Notes: generated by a model not told the origin, from the sequence alone. Numbered from the stretch's first letter, positions 1 through 7,016 are shown. The stretch: DNA of 27,979 bases from a virus (IMGVR_UViG_3300043446_001383:1-27979), one strand, 5' to 3'. Made by a program: numbers and translations.

Positions 1-995
1 GTACTAACACTTATCTGCAAGGCTCTAAGCGTTCTGATAAGATTAAAGGTTGTCCTTCAGGTGCTGGTTGCAATAGCAACGTAACTGAATGGTATAAAGT
101 GAACGGTTGTCCTACACCATTGACTCAAATCACTGATGTAGTAAACTGGAATGTACAATGTGGTGAGGTTGTAACCTTGACACTTCGTGCTCACTCTAGC
201 TACTTGGATACATTGTATTTCAACGGTTTCACTCGTTCTGTCACTGTAGTAGCTCCTTGCTGCGAGTGTGATGGTAACCCTTGTGACACTGTTGACATTC
301 CTGCATTCATTGATGATGTAATTTATCATTTGAATTTGCAGGCTCCAGGTAACAACCCTGACAACATCACTTTCTCTGATTTCTATCAGTTCCAAAGAAT
401 TGGTAACGATCAAAACGCATTCTTGCGTATTACTGGTAAGCCATTGACTAAATATGGCCAGCCTTGCGATATTGCTGCATTCCCATTTGAGTATGACAGA
501 ATGTGGTTCCGTACATTCGTATTCAGTGGTCCAGCTACTACAGCTGACTTCATTGTATATGACAACTGTAACATTGTTGCTGATCCTGTAATCGTACAGC
601 GTTCTTCTTACGCTACTGGTACTTCTGCAGAGATTGCACAATTGGAAAAGAACTTCTACAGCTATCAAGCTGGTTATTTGAAGCATCTTTACAGAATGAA
701 TGGCTACAACGAGAACTTTGAATCTTGGGTGAGTGATGGTACAACTTATACCACTTATTACATCAAGTTCAATGAACTCGACAAGTCTGCATACAGCTGG
801 GGAGACTACATTAAAGAAGATAGCACTGTAATCATTGCTGTTGAAAAAGACAGCGCTGCTGAAGCTGCTATTGAGGCTGTTCTTGTAGCTGGTCTTGGTG
901 CTGTGGCTGATGAGAATGGAGTGTGTGTAACTACCACTTCCACTACAACCACTGTATGGCCTTCTACCTCTACTACTACAACCTTGATTCCGTAA
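1..995 (+). CDS. C-terminal part of a virion structural protein, possibly major capsid protein (5'-truncated)
   Basis: The reading frame is open from the left edge (first whole codon at base 3), so the true start lies outside the window; a GTG at 99 is internal. About 330 residues are visible, ending in TAATAG. The sequence is rich in aromatic and beta-type segments with several cysteine pairs (a CCEC cluster). It then has an alpha/beta stretch ending in VIIAVEKDSAAEAAIEAVL, which resembles the C-terminal strand and helix of phage major capsid proteins with the HK97 fold. The last ~22 residues are almost all Thr and Ser, split by VWPS and ending LIP. The position at the head of a crAss-like structural gene series fits a capsid protein, but this is inference. 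A capsid decoration or head-fibre protein is the alternative. Structural role fairly likely; capsid identity uncertain. Confidence 0.55.
   Translation, partial: TNTYLQGSKRSDKIKGCPSGAGCNSNVTEWYKVNGCPTPLTQITDVVNWNVQCGEVVTLTLRAHSSYLDTLYFNGFTRSVTVVAPCCECDGNPCDTVDIPAFIDDVIYHLNLQAPGNNPDNITFSDFYQFQRIGNDQNAFLRITGKPLTKYGQPCDIAAFPFEYDRMWFRTFVFSGPATTADFIVYDNCNIVADPVIVQRSSYATGTSAEIAQLEKNFYSYQAGYLKHLYRMNGYNENFESWVSDGTTYTTYYIKFNELDKSAYSWGDYIKEDSTVIIAVEKDSAAEAAIEAVLVAGLGAVADENGVCVTTTSTTTTVWPSTSTTTTLIP
930..983 (+). repeat. Thr/Ser codon tract A (C-terminal tail of first protein)
   Basis: Eighteen codons, mostly ACT, ACC and ACA with a few Ser codons, interrupted by Val-Trp-Pro-Ser. They encode a mucin-like tail of the partial first protein. 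The mix of Thr codons (no ACG) shows selection at the protein level rather than simple triplet expansion. Confidence 0.85.
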
Positions 996-1026
996 TAGTA
1001 GGAGAATAACCTAGATTATATTAACC

Positions 1027-1074
1027 TAAGCCAGAGGTGAGAGGATTAAATCTCAATCCTCTGGCTTAATTATT
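1027..1074 (+). terminator. Hairpin after the first gene, probable terminator or processing site
   Basis: TAAGCCAGAGG (1027-1037) pairs perfectly with CCTCTGGCTTA (1058-1068). Inside it, TGAGA (1038-1042) pairs with TCTCA (1051-1055) around an 8-base loop. The stem is followed by ATTATTT, a weak U tract. It lies between the first protein and the next gene, so it may end part of the transcripts while letting some read through, giving more of the upstream protein than of the downstream ones. An RNA-processing or stability hairpin is the alternative. Confidence 0.6.
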
Positions 1075-1083
1075 TAAGACAAC

Positions 1084-1647
1084 ATGGCAGACTTGAAATT
1101 AGACATACTGGTGATCCCTACGTACAATGTAACCACGCTTGGGGTTGCTGATGCTTCTACCTATCCAACTAATCCACCTGTTGTTTCTGGTGCTACAATT
1201 GAAATCACGGTTCCTGGATTTGGCACATTTTTTAAACCTTTCAATGTTAACGACTTTAACATATTCACGACATCAAACTTAGGTATCACTCCTCCAGGTG
1301 TGGATCAACCCCTGCCTGATGGTGTATATCGTTTAAAATATTCTGTGGCTCCTGCCTACAAAAACTTTGTAGAGAAGTCAATCATGCGTGTTGAACAGTT
1401 ACAAGAAAAGTTTGACGGTGCGTTTATGAAGCTTGATATGATGGAATGTGATAGAGCTATAAAAACACAAGCATTTGTAGATTTGAACACTATTAATTTC
1501 TTCATGCAAGGAGCTCTGGCTGCTGCAAACAACTGTGCTGATGTTGAAGCAACAAAGATGTATAACCAGGCAGACATGATGCTGAATAACTTCTTGAAGA
1601 ATAATTGTGGATGTTCTGGAAACAACTACATTATAAACTTTTATTAA
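1084..1647 (+). CDS. Conserved crAss-like virion-block protein, 187 aa, function unknown
   Basis: Starts at ATG 1084 just after the hairpin and ends TAA. Residues 1-95 look beta-rich (IPTYNVTTLGVADASTYP, then VPGFGTFF and a LPDGVYRLKYS turn). Residues ~96-170 look alpha-helical (VEKSIMRVEQLQEKFDGAF; MMECDRAIKTQ; DVEATKMYNQADMMLNNFL). The C-terminus is NCGCSGNNYIINFY. The beta-sandwich plus helical layout and these end motifs match, as I remember them, a protein conserved in crAss-like phages near the capsid gene. No enzymatic motif is visible. It is probably a head or neck component, but the role is inferred from position only. The next gene starts two bases after its stop. Confidence 0.7.
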   Translation: MADLKLDILVIPTYNVTTLGVADASTYPTNPPVVSGATIEITVPGFGTFFKPFNVNDFNIFTTSNLGITPPGVDQPLPDGVYRLKYSVAPAYKNFVEKSIMRVEQLQEKFDGAFMKLDMMECDRAIKTQAFVDLNTINFFMQGALAAANNCADVEATKMYNQADMMLNNFLKNNCGCSGNNYIINFY

Positions 1648-1648
1648 T

Positions 1649-1801
1649 ATGGCTGTTTGTAAAAAATGTGGAGCTAAGGTTGGATGTGGATGTCAATTGA
1701 TTAACGGTCTTTGTGGTGCATGCAACGCTGCTGTAAAACAAGGAAGAAAAATTATAGGAAATGTTATCACCCAGGCTTACAAGTTGTCCAGAATGCGCTA
1801 G
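1649..1801 (+). CDS. Small zinc-ribbon-like protein, 50 aa
   Basis: ATG at 1649, one base after the previous stop codon, and TAG stop at 1799-1801. The protein has two CxxC knuckles (C4/C7 and C22/C25) plus a CxC pair at C13/C15 in the first 25 residues, within GCGCQLINGLCGAC, followed by a basic helix (KQGRKIIGNVITQAYKLSRMR). This spacing fits binding of one or two zinc ions. Similar tiny Cys-rich proteins occur in the structural block of Bacteroidota phages as I remember them. Its last 41 bases overlap the next gene in another frame. The role is unknown; it could be an assembly factor or a nucleic-acid-binding protein. It is short, but its Cys pattern and tight spacing make it likely to be real. 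Confidence 0.65.
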   Translation: MAVCKKCGAKVGCGCQLINGLCGACNAAVKQGRKIIGNVITQAYKLSRMR

Positions 1802-2027
1802 TATTCCTGCTTTAATTTCAGATATAGACTGTAAGTTAAATCAGCTTGGAAACAATTTGTACAATAATGTTGTGTTTATGTTGAACCAGCCTGTACCTGG
1901 AGGTGTGATGCTGGCCCTCATAAACTATAGAAGAATACTTGTCTACAAGTATTGTAACCCCGATTATGCTGCTCCATTCACAGTAAACATGATTGCCAGC
2001 AGAGTTAAACTTTTAAAATATAAATAA
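1761..2027 (+). CDS. Small conserved phage protein, 88 aa, with CPEC motif
   Basis: ATG at 1761 lies inside the preceding 50-aa gene, with a 41-base overlap and a +1 frame difference. The TAA stop directly abuts the ATG of the next gene at 2028. The protein starts MLSPRLTSCPECASIPALI, with C9/C12 and a further C24. It then has a helical segment (DCKLNQLGNNLYNNVVFML) and a basic segment ending in VNMIASRVKLLKYK. The LTSCPECA...LGNNLYNN pattern recalls a short protein of crAss-like phages next to the zinc-ribbon gene. No function is known to me. The overlap suggests translational coupling with the zinc-ribbon gene. Confidence 0.65.
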   Translation: MLSPRLTSCPECASIPALISDIDCKLNQLGNNLYNNVVFMLNQPVPGGVMLALINYRRILVYKYCNPDYAAPFTVNMIASRVKLLKYK

Positions 2028-3125
2028 ATGTCCAACACTTGTTCAAATTGCTATAATGGTTGTACAGAAACCGTATCTGATCAATGTGTGAGATATACGG
2101 GTGTAGATGTTCCTGTCTTGGGTATTCAAACAGGAGACTCACTCTCGTATGTTGAACAGGCTTTAATTACATTCTTGGTTTCTACATTAGATGGAACAGG
2201 AATTAAGCTCACCATTGACTCTCAGATTATTTGTGAGATTGTAAATAAAAACCTAATAGAATGTGAAGAGCTCACTCTTCCTAATGTAATCCAAGCACTT
2301 ATAAAAGCCATCTGTGAGCTAGACGAAAGACTCACTGAACTTGAAGAAGATTTTGTTGCTCTGGAAGGATCATATGATGTAGATTGTCTAAGTGGTGTAG
2401 ATAGTGGTTCTGGAACTCACAACATCCTTCAGGCAGCTATTGATAAACTATGTGGCCTTGAAATTGAGCTTGATGCTCTGGCTCTTGATGTAGAAACAAA
2501 CTATGTTAAGCTTGCTGATCTAAACGCACTTATTCAGGCTTACCTAGACAGTATTGGAACAAGCACCAAATACTACAATAAAATGATTCCTTATGTGGCT
2601 GTAGAATACTATGGTTCTCTTACAGGAAACTTTGATGGTACAGGTGCTGGTATTGGTGACTGGGAGAAAATCTACCTTTGTAATGGCCTTAATGGAACTC
2701 CTGACAAAAGAGGACGTGTTCCTGTGGGAGTTACAACAGGTATGGGAGGTGGAGTGATGAATCCTGCAGTTGATCCTGCTGTGCCAACCAATCCAAACTA
2801 TACACTTCTTGGAACAGCTGGTTCTAATACAGTGACCCTCACTACTAATCAAATACCTTCACACTCACACTCAGCTACATCATCTGTAACTGATCCTGGA
2901 CATACACATACACTTGCTTATGCTCCTGGAAAATCTGATCCAGATGAAGCAGGTGCTGTTCCTGATTATATGGATCAGGCTGGCACAAAGAGCTCTTCTG
3001 CAACTAGCAATGCTGCAAGCACAGGAATCTCTGTAGCTGTATCGATTGGCTCTACAGGAGGAGGACTAGGTCATAATAACTATCAACCTGGTCTTGGATG
3101 CTACTACATCATGTATATTCCTTAA
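2028..3125 (+). CDS. Tail or head fibre protein with tail-collar/microcystin-dependent-like tip, 365 aa
   Basis: Starts at ATG 2028, touching the previous stop; ends TAATAG. A Cys-containing N-terminus is followed by a motif at residues 23-46 (YTGVDVPVLGIQTGDSL) that also occurs in the next gene. A helical shaft lies at ~85-180, including ELDERLTELEEDF. The tip domain begins near residue 186. It shows TPDKRGRVPVG (224-234), IPSHSHS (276-282) and GHTHT (291-295), and ends with GHNNYQPGLGCYYIMYIP (348-365). PDxRGR-PVG, His-rich loops and a final NxQP...YIMYIP are hallmarks of phage collar and short-tail-fibre tips, where HxH pairs bind metal in known trimers. The likely role is host surface recognition or a fibre decorating the particle. 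The class is sure; its location on the virion is not. Confidence 0.85.
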   Translation: MSNTCSNCYNGCTETVSDQCVRYTGVDVPVLGIQTGDSLSYVEQALITFLVSTLDGTGIKLTIDSQIICEIVNKNLIECEELTLPNVIQALIKAICELDERLTELEEDFVALEGSYDVDCLSGVDSGSGTHNILQAAIDKLCGLEIELDALALDVETNYVKLADLNALIQAYLDSIGTSTKYYNKMIPYVAVEYYGSLTGNFDGTGAGIGDWEKIYLCNGLNGTPDKRGRVPVGVTTGMGGGVMNPAVDPAVPTNPNYTLLGTAGSNTVTLTTNQIPSHSHSATSSVTDPGHTHTLAYAPGKSDPDEAGAVPDYMDQAGTKSSSATSNAASTGISVAVSIGSTGGGLGHNNYQPGLGCYYIMYIP

Positions 3126-3146
3126 TAGCTAAACTCTCTACACAAA

Positions 3147-3401
3147 ATGATATTCCTTCCACAAAATCCATGCTGCACGCCTGTAGTCACTCCCGTTTCT
3201 TGTGGATGTGATCCTTGTAGTGCGCAGCCCATCCCAACAAATAATGTATCATACAGCGGTCCTAACCTTCCGTGTACAATAATTCACACATGCGATTCAG
3301 TAACTGTAGGTTTTCAAAAAATAGATGAACAGATTTGTCTACTCAAACAACAAATTGTAAATCTTCAAAGTCAAATAGACGACTGCTGTTCACCTTCATA
3401 A
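3147..3401 (+). CDS. Short Cys-rich fibre-like protein, 84 aa
   Basis: ATG 3147, TAA 3399-3401. The first 30 residues are rich in Cys and Pro (CC at 9-10; CGCDPC at 19-24). Residues 36-59 (YSGPNLPCTIIHTCDSVTVG onward) align with residues 23-46 of the upstream fibre: Y-S/T-G, a P, I-x-T, then D-S. The rest is a predicted coiled coil (FQKIDEQICLLKQQIVNLQ) ending DCCSPS. It has the anchor and stalk of a fibre without a tip. It may be a standalone adaptor, a fibre-assembly partner or the remnant of a second fibre. It is the last gene before a double hairpin terminator. Confidence 0.65.
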   Translation: MIFLPQNPCCTPVVTPVSCGCDPCSAQPIPTNNVSYSGPNLPCTIIHTCDSVTVGFQKIDEQICLLKQQIVNLQSQIDDCCSPS

Positions 3402-3412
3402 AGTTAAAAAAC

Positions 3413-3474
3413 CCCTGTTTGTTGGTTTTCAGGGATTCTCCCTAGAGTTTATTCTCTGGGGAGTTTTATTTTAT
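3413..3474 (+). terminator. Tandem hairpins with U tract, Rho-independent terminator
   Basis: A first small hairpin pairs CCCTG (3413-3417) with CAGGG (3430-3434). The main one pairs CTCCCTAGAG (3438-3447) with CTCTGGGGAG (3454-3463) with one G-U pair and a 6-base loop. It is followed directly by TTTTATTTTAT. Together they end the small-gene cluster. An alternative pairing of AAAACCCC (3408-3415) with the GGGGAGTTTT region could compete with the main stem. Confidence 0.8.
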
Positions 3475-3510
3475 AACCAAGTTGGTTATTTACAATAACC
3501 TGTTTGGTTA
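3473..3510. promoter_or_regulatory. Two operator-like inverted repeats upstream of a promoter
   Basis: ATAACCAA-G-TTGGTTAT (3473-3489) is a perfect 8-bp inverted repeat with a single-base centre. A second, looser copy has TAACC (3496-3500) and GGTTA (3506-3510). Both fit AACCnnnTTGGTT, and their starts (3475 and 3497) are 22 bases apart, about two helical turns. The second copy ends eight bases before the -33 box. This fits a dimeric transcription factor binding side by side. The regulator is not identifiable from this window. Confidence 0.5.
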
Positions 3511-3517
3511 AAATAAT

Positions 3518-3549
3518 TTGGAAAATATCAAAAAAGATTCGTACCTTTA
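3518..3549 (+). promoter_or_regulatory. Bacteroidota-type promoter before the metallophosphoesterase gene
   Basis: TTG at 3518-3520, then 21 bases, then TACCTTTA at 3542-3549. The Bacteroidota primary-sigma consensus is TTG-N19-21-TAnnTTTG; only the last base differs (A for G). The start of transcription should fall near 3556, about 20 bases before ATG 3578. It follows a terminator and starts a run of closely packed genes, so it probably drives the neck/tail unit. Confidence 0.65.
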
Positions 3550-3577
3550 GGGCAATTTTAATCAAACTAAAACGTAA

Positions 3578-4828
3578 ATGCCTGAAAATCAATCTCTTCT
3601 GCAACAGATGGAGCAGATGCTTCACTGGAAAAAGAGCAAAAAGTTCTATGCAGACAAACTGAACATTACAGAAAATGAAGTGGATGATTTGATAAGAGAG
3701 CTGCGAAGGTCGCAGATTGCACAAGATGAAGCAGAAGTGGGAAACTACATTGGGGAGCTAGAAGATCAAATAGTGAGGTTTTATGAGGATGTGCAAAGAG
3801 GCACAGGTGAGGTGGTCTTCAACTCTAAAGAAGAAATTAAAAGCTTGGACGAGCTGATTGAAAAGTGTAAGATAGATACAGACAAGTGGGAAATAACTAA
3901 ATACGTACAAAACTACTGGGGAAATGCTGAACAGCCTCACTACCAAGTGAAGGCGTGGTTGGGAAAGAAGAAAGGTGAACAGGTGTTTCAAGACAATTTC
4001 ATCACCTTCCTTGAGAACTACAAACCTGTTTCTCCTGAGATAGTGGCTCCTAAGTTTGATGCAGGTAAACAAGATGGTTGCTTAATCATCAATAAACAGG
4101 ATGCCCATTTAAACAAGTTAGACATAGGAGGAGATAATGATATAGAAGATCGTTTTGGTGATTTCATCCAGAGGGTGGAAATAATCTTAGACCAAGCATC
4201 TCTGTCTAACAATCTCACAGACATCAAATACATCATTGGTTCTGATGAGTTCAATAGTGAGTTTACCAACACCACTACAAAAGGCACTCCACAACAAAAC
4301 ATTCTATCCTATCACGATGCTTTCCAAGCAATCTGTGATCATGAGGTGAGCGTGATAAACCTGCTCCTTCAGAAAGGTGAACAAGTGGAAGTGATATTTG
4401 TAGCTGGTAATCATGATGAGTATGTAGGATGGCATTTAGCTAGTTGGTTAAAAATCTATTTTAGAAACCAACATCGTGTGTTCTTTGATATATCTCCAAG
4501 GTATAGGAAGTACGTAAGTTATGGTACATCTGCAATGATGTTCAACCATGGAGATGCTCTGAAGCCTGCAAAGCTTGCTCACTTGTTCCCTATGGAGTTC
4601 AAGTATGCATGGTCAGACCACGATAATTTCTATGTATTCACAGGTGATAAACACCATGAAATGAGTTTAGATTTCAACGGTATCAAGTTCTATCAGCTTC
4701 CAGCCTTCTCCACAGCTAAGAGTGGATGGGATGATAAAAATGGATATACAATAACCAAAGGTGAAGTGACAGGATTCTTGATAGACAACGATAACGGAAT
4801 AACAAATATATTCAAACAGTATATATAA
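3578..4828 (+). CDS. Calcineurin-like metallophosphoesterase with N-terminal helix-turn-helix, 416 aa
   Basis: First gene after the promoter. Residues ~18-45 (KKSKKFYADKLNITENEVDDL onward) look like a DNA-binding helix-turn-helix. A middle part (~105-145) has NYWGN and YQVKAWLGKKKGEQ. The C-terminal half carries the ordered metal-binding motifs of the calcineurin-like family: D-x-H in KQDAH (173-177), GSDEFN (221-226) in place of GDxxD/N, AGNHDE (276-281), NHGD (323-326) and GDKHHE (356-361) in place of GHxH. The set is complete enough to predict an active two-metal phosphoesterase or nuclease. It overlaps the next gene by one base (TAATG), implying coupled translation. Its place inside a tail operon suggests action on DNA during packaging, ejection or assembly, but the substrate is unknown. 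Repair exonucleases of the Mre11/SbcD type are distant relatives. Confidence 0.85.
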   Translation: MPENQSLLQQMEQMLHWKKSKKFYADKLNITENEVDDLIRELRRSQIAQDEAEVGNYIGELEDQIVRFYEDVQRGTGEVVFNSKEEIKSLDELIEKCKIDTDKWEITKYVQNYWGNAEQPHYQVKAWLGKKKGEQVFQDNFITFLENYKPVSPEIVAPKFDAGKQDGCLIINKQDAHLNKLDIGGDNDIEDRFGDFIQRVEIILDQASLSNNLTDIKYIIGSDEFNSEFTNTTTKGTPQQNILSYHDAFQAICDHEVSVINLLLQKGEQVEVIFVAGNHDEYVGWHLASWLKIYFRNQHRVFFDISPRYRKYVSYGTSAMMFNHGDALKPAKLAHLFPMEFKYAWSDHDNFYVFTGDKHHEMSLDFNGIKFYQLPAFSTAKSGWDDKNGYTITKGEVTGFLIDNDNGITNIFKQYI

Positions 4829-5556
4829 TGTCAACTTTTAGGAAGTTAGTTTCAGATGCACGTTCTATGCACAAGTTGCTACACACAGACAACTTGATCA
4901 CAGATAGAGCTATTATGTCTGAAATTAAGAACAATGCCTTCCTTCTGATAAAGCGTGAGACTAATCTAAGGAAGTTATGGGCAACCGATACAGTTTTTAC
5001 CACCATCCCTTGTCTAGAGATGGTGGAAGTTCCTATTTCAGAATGTTGTGACTATGCTGATCCTTGCACTGTAGCTAGAACAAAGTTCAAGCTCCCCAGG
5101 ATTACAGAAGGTAATTATCAGTATGTTATTCAGGGCGTGTATTCAATTAACGCCATGAGTGGACAAGGAAAAAAACTTAAGGAAATAACCATCAACCGAT
5201 ACGTAAATTTGCTCAAGCTTCCAATAATTAAGAAGGAAGAATACTACTGGATTTCTAATGGCTATCTATATGTCAACAATCCATTGCTAAAAGCAATTAG
5301 ACTTGTTGCTCTATTTGAGGAAGATGTTCCAAATGAGATAATGTATCCAGAATGTGGATGTGGAACTCCTAGCTATACAACAGAGCAACTCTGTGTAAAT
5401 CCATTAGACAAAGAGTCTCCTGTTCCTGGCTACCTAGAAAAGCAGGTGTTGGAACTCACTTCCCAGAAGCTCCTCTCTACGTATTTCAGAGTTAAGTCAG
5501 ACATCACAAGTGATGGCGTTGATGGTCAAGCACCTAACGCTCCAAACTTGAGATGA
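4828..5556 (+). CDS. Probable neck/tail ring protein of crAss-like type, 242 aa
   Basis: Starts in the TAATG overlap with the preceding gene. A helical N-terminus (FRKLVSDARSMHKLLHTD; DRAIMSEIKNNAFLLIKRE) is followed by TTIPCLEMVEVPISECCDYA (59-78), KFKLPRI and YQYVIQGVYSINAM, then a beta-rich part and PECGCGTP (175-181). The helical C-terminal segment is PVPGYLEKQVLELTSQKLLS. The R-KLW...C-EM-EVP-SECC...KLP pattern matches my memory of a structural protein found in crAss-like phages just before an IHF-like gene. It is probably one of the ring proteins connecting portal to tail. There is no catalytic motif. The Cys pairs could bind metal or form disulfides. Confidence 0.65.
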   Translation: MSTFRKLVSDARSMHKLLHTDNLITDRAIMSEIKNNAFLLIKRETNLRKLWATDTVFTTIPCLEMVEVPISECCDYADPCTVARTKFKLPRITEGNYQYVIQGVYSINAMSGQGKKLKEITINRYVNLLKLPIIKKEEYYWISNGYLYVNNPLLKAIRLVALFEEDVPNEIMYPECGCGTPSYTTEQLCVNPLDKESPVPGYLEKQVLELTSQKLLSTYFRVKSDITSDGVDGQAPNAPNLR

Positions 5557-5557
5557 T

Positions 5558-6034
5558 ATGAGAATTAAACTAGACTGGAGAAGCGCTAGTAAAGAAAACT
5601 ACAACAGTTTCTGTAAGAAACATCCGTCCATTAAGCTTACATTTGATCAATGGAGAAACATCATTTATTCATTTAATGATGCTTTCAGAGAATACATCCT
5701 TGAGACAGGAGAAAGAGCAAAGCTACCCTTTGGGTTTGGTGAGTTCTCAATAAGCAAGAAGAAGCGTAGGAAGATAAAAGGAATAGATGGTAAAGAGTTT
5801 GTCAACCTTCCTATCGACTGGAAAAAGACAAAAGAGAAAGGTAAGCGCATATACAATTTCAACTTTCACACAGAAGGTTTTTTCTTTGGATGGATGTGGT
5901 TTAAAATAACAGCTAGATTTAAACAGTCAAACCTGTGGTATTTCAAACCTTCCAGAAACACTTCCAGACTTCTCTCTCATTATTTGAAAACTGACGATAA
6001 ATACCAACATCTTTATCACGAATGGAAAAAGTAA
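5558..6034 (+). CDS. IHF/HU-like structural-block protein, 158 aa
   Basis: ATG 5558 is one base after the previous TGA. Residues ~28-75 read like the core of an IHF/HU subunit: a helix (TFDQWRNIIYSFNDAFREYI), then GERAKLPFGFGEFSISKKK at 51-69, matching the bacterial G-E-x-V-x-L-x-G-F-G-x-F pattern with basic residues after it. The remainder (NLPIDWKKTKEKGKRIYNFN; FFFGWMWFKITARFKQSNLW) is aromatic and basic and has no counterpart in ordinary ~95-aa IHF. crAss-like phages are known to encode an IHF-like protein in this part of the tail gene series. It may bind DNA at the neck or have become a structural ring protein. The fold call is likely; the DNA-binding role is uncertain. Confidence 0.65.
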   Translation: MRIKLDWRSASKENYNSFCKKHPSIKLTFDQWRNIIYSFNDAFREYILETGERAKLPFGFGEFSISKKKRRKIKGIDGKEFVNLPIDWKKTKEKGKRIYNFNFHTEGFFFGWMWFKITARFKQSNLWYFKPSRNTSRLLSHYLKTDDKYQHLYHEWKK

Positions 6035-6039
6035 AATAG

Positions 6040-7011
6040 ATGGCATACTATTATAAATATAATTTCATCAGCCCAGAGCCTGTATATTCCACCGTAAAGG
6101 AAGAGTTCAAAAGCTATTTTGATACAGGAGCTGTAGATGATTTGATGTTCCCCACCTATCTGGACAAGTGTCTCAGAAAGCTGGGCAGAACCACTTATGT
6201 GATTTCTCAGGAAATCCTTCACATCTGTGACTATGAAGCAAGACTTCCAGACAACTTCTATGCTGTTCGTGAAGCATGGCTCTGCACAGCTGTAGATGGT
6301 TATCCGTATCAACAAGCCAACTCTTTCTATTCACAAGCTGCAAGCTCTACAACAATTCAGGTGAGCCCTGTAATTGTGTATGGTAATCCTTGTGATGATG
6401 GTAGTTGTGGTCAGCAGTTTTGTCCTAAATGTATGCCTGACTTAGTGCAGGCTGTCTACAAGACAAACAACCAAGCCCCTGTTCTATATAGAAGGCAATA
6501 TCTTCTCAAGCCTGGTAACATCTCCACACAGAGAAACTGTGGTGTTGATTATACAAGCAATTGGGAGTTTTATCAAGAGTCACCTCCTATCAATGAGTTC
6601 ACACCAGAATCTGCTTGGTATGACTCATTTGACATTAGAGACAATAAGTTTGTAACCAACTTCCGCAATGGTGTGGTGCACCTGTTGTTCTATGCCACAG
6701 AATATGATCAAGGGGGTAACCAATTAATCCCTGACAACTATCGTATCAGGGAATATGTTGAGGCTTTTATCAAATACAAAGTGATAGAAACACTCACCAA
6801 CCAGACCAACGATGAGACATTCAACCAGCTACAACAAAAGCTTATGTATTATAAGCAGCAAGCTGAAGAAGCATTCATCATGGCTGACATTGAGATTAAG
6901 AAGCAAGATCCTTGGACCAAGCAACGTAGAATCATCAATGATCTTAACAGATTTAACATGTACGAATTACCAAACCGCACCAACAGGTATGGTTGGAGGA
7001 GAAATAACTAA
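6040..7011 (+). CDS. Probable tail adaptor / tubular protein A-like, 323 aa
   Basis: ATG 6040 is 5 bases after the previous stop; it ends TAATAA. Residues 1-80 hold conserved-looking blocks: YNFISPEPVYSTVKEEFKSY, DTGAVDDLMFPTYLDKCLRK and EARLPDNFYAVREAW. The middle has four cysteines at 118, 123, 128 and 131 (CDDGSC...CPKC), a possible zinc site. Helices follow: YRIREYVEAFIKYKVIETLT (234-253) and a Gln/Lys-rich stretch to ~300. The layout fits head-to-tail adaptor proteins of podoviruses (T7 gp11 / P22 gp4 type). The SPEPVYS...DTGAVDDLMFP opening recalls crAss-like tail proteins. It sits directly before the giant beta-rich tail protein, as tubular proteins A and B do. The call rests on remembered similarity and position. 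Confidence 0.65.
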   Translation: MAYYYKYNFISPEPVYSTVKEEFKSYFDTGAVDDLMFPTYLDKCLRKLGRTTYVISQEILHICDYEARLPDNFYAVREAWLCTAVDGYPYQQANSFYSQAASSTTIQVSPVIVYGNPCDDGSCGQQFCPKCMPDLVQAVYKTNNQAPVLYRRQYLLKPGNISTQRNCGVDYTSNWEFYQESPPINEFTPESAWYDSFDIRDNKFVTNFRNGVVHLLFYATEYDQGGNQLIPDNYRIREYVEAFIKYKVIETLTNQTNDETFNQLQQKLMYYKQQAEEAFIMADIEIKKQDPWTKQRRIINDLNRFNMYELPNRTNRYGWRRNN

Positions 7012-7016
7012 TAAAC

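Noticed and set aside
99-101. GTG as the start of the first gene
   Set aside because: The frame is open from the window edge with protein-like sequence before it (Gly/Cys pattern continuous), so the gene begins upstream.
57-686. Long minus-strand open frame (209 aa) opposite the first gene
   Set aside because: It lies fully antisense to a coding frame with clear protein features. Its translation has no recognisable motif, and no promoter or neighbours support it. The same holds for the other minus-strand frames.
1799-1801. TAG read as glutamine, as in some crAss-like phages
   Set aside because: Long genes contain no in-frame TAG or TGA, and both TGA and TAG end genes here, so the standard bacterial code is the simpler reading.
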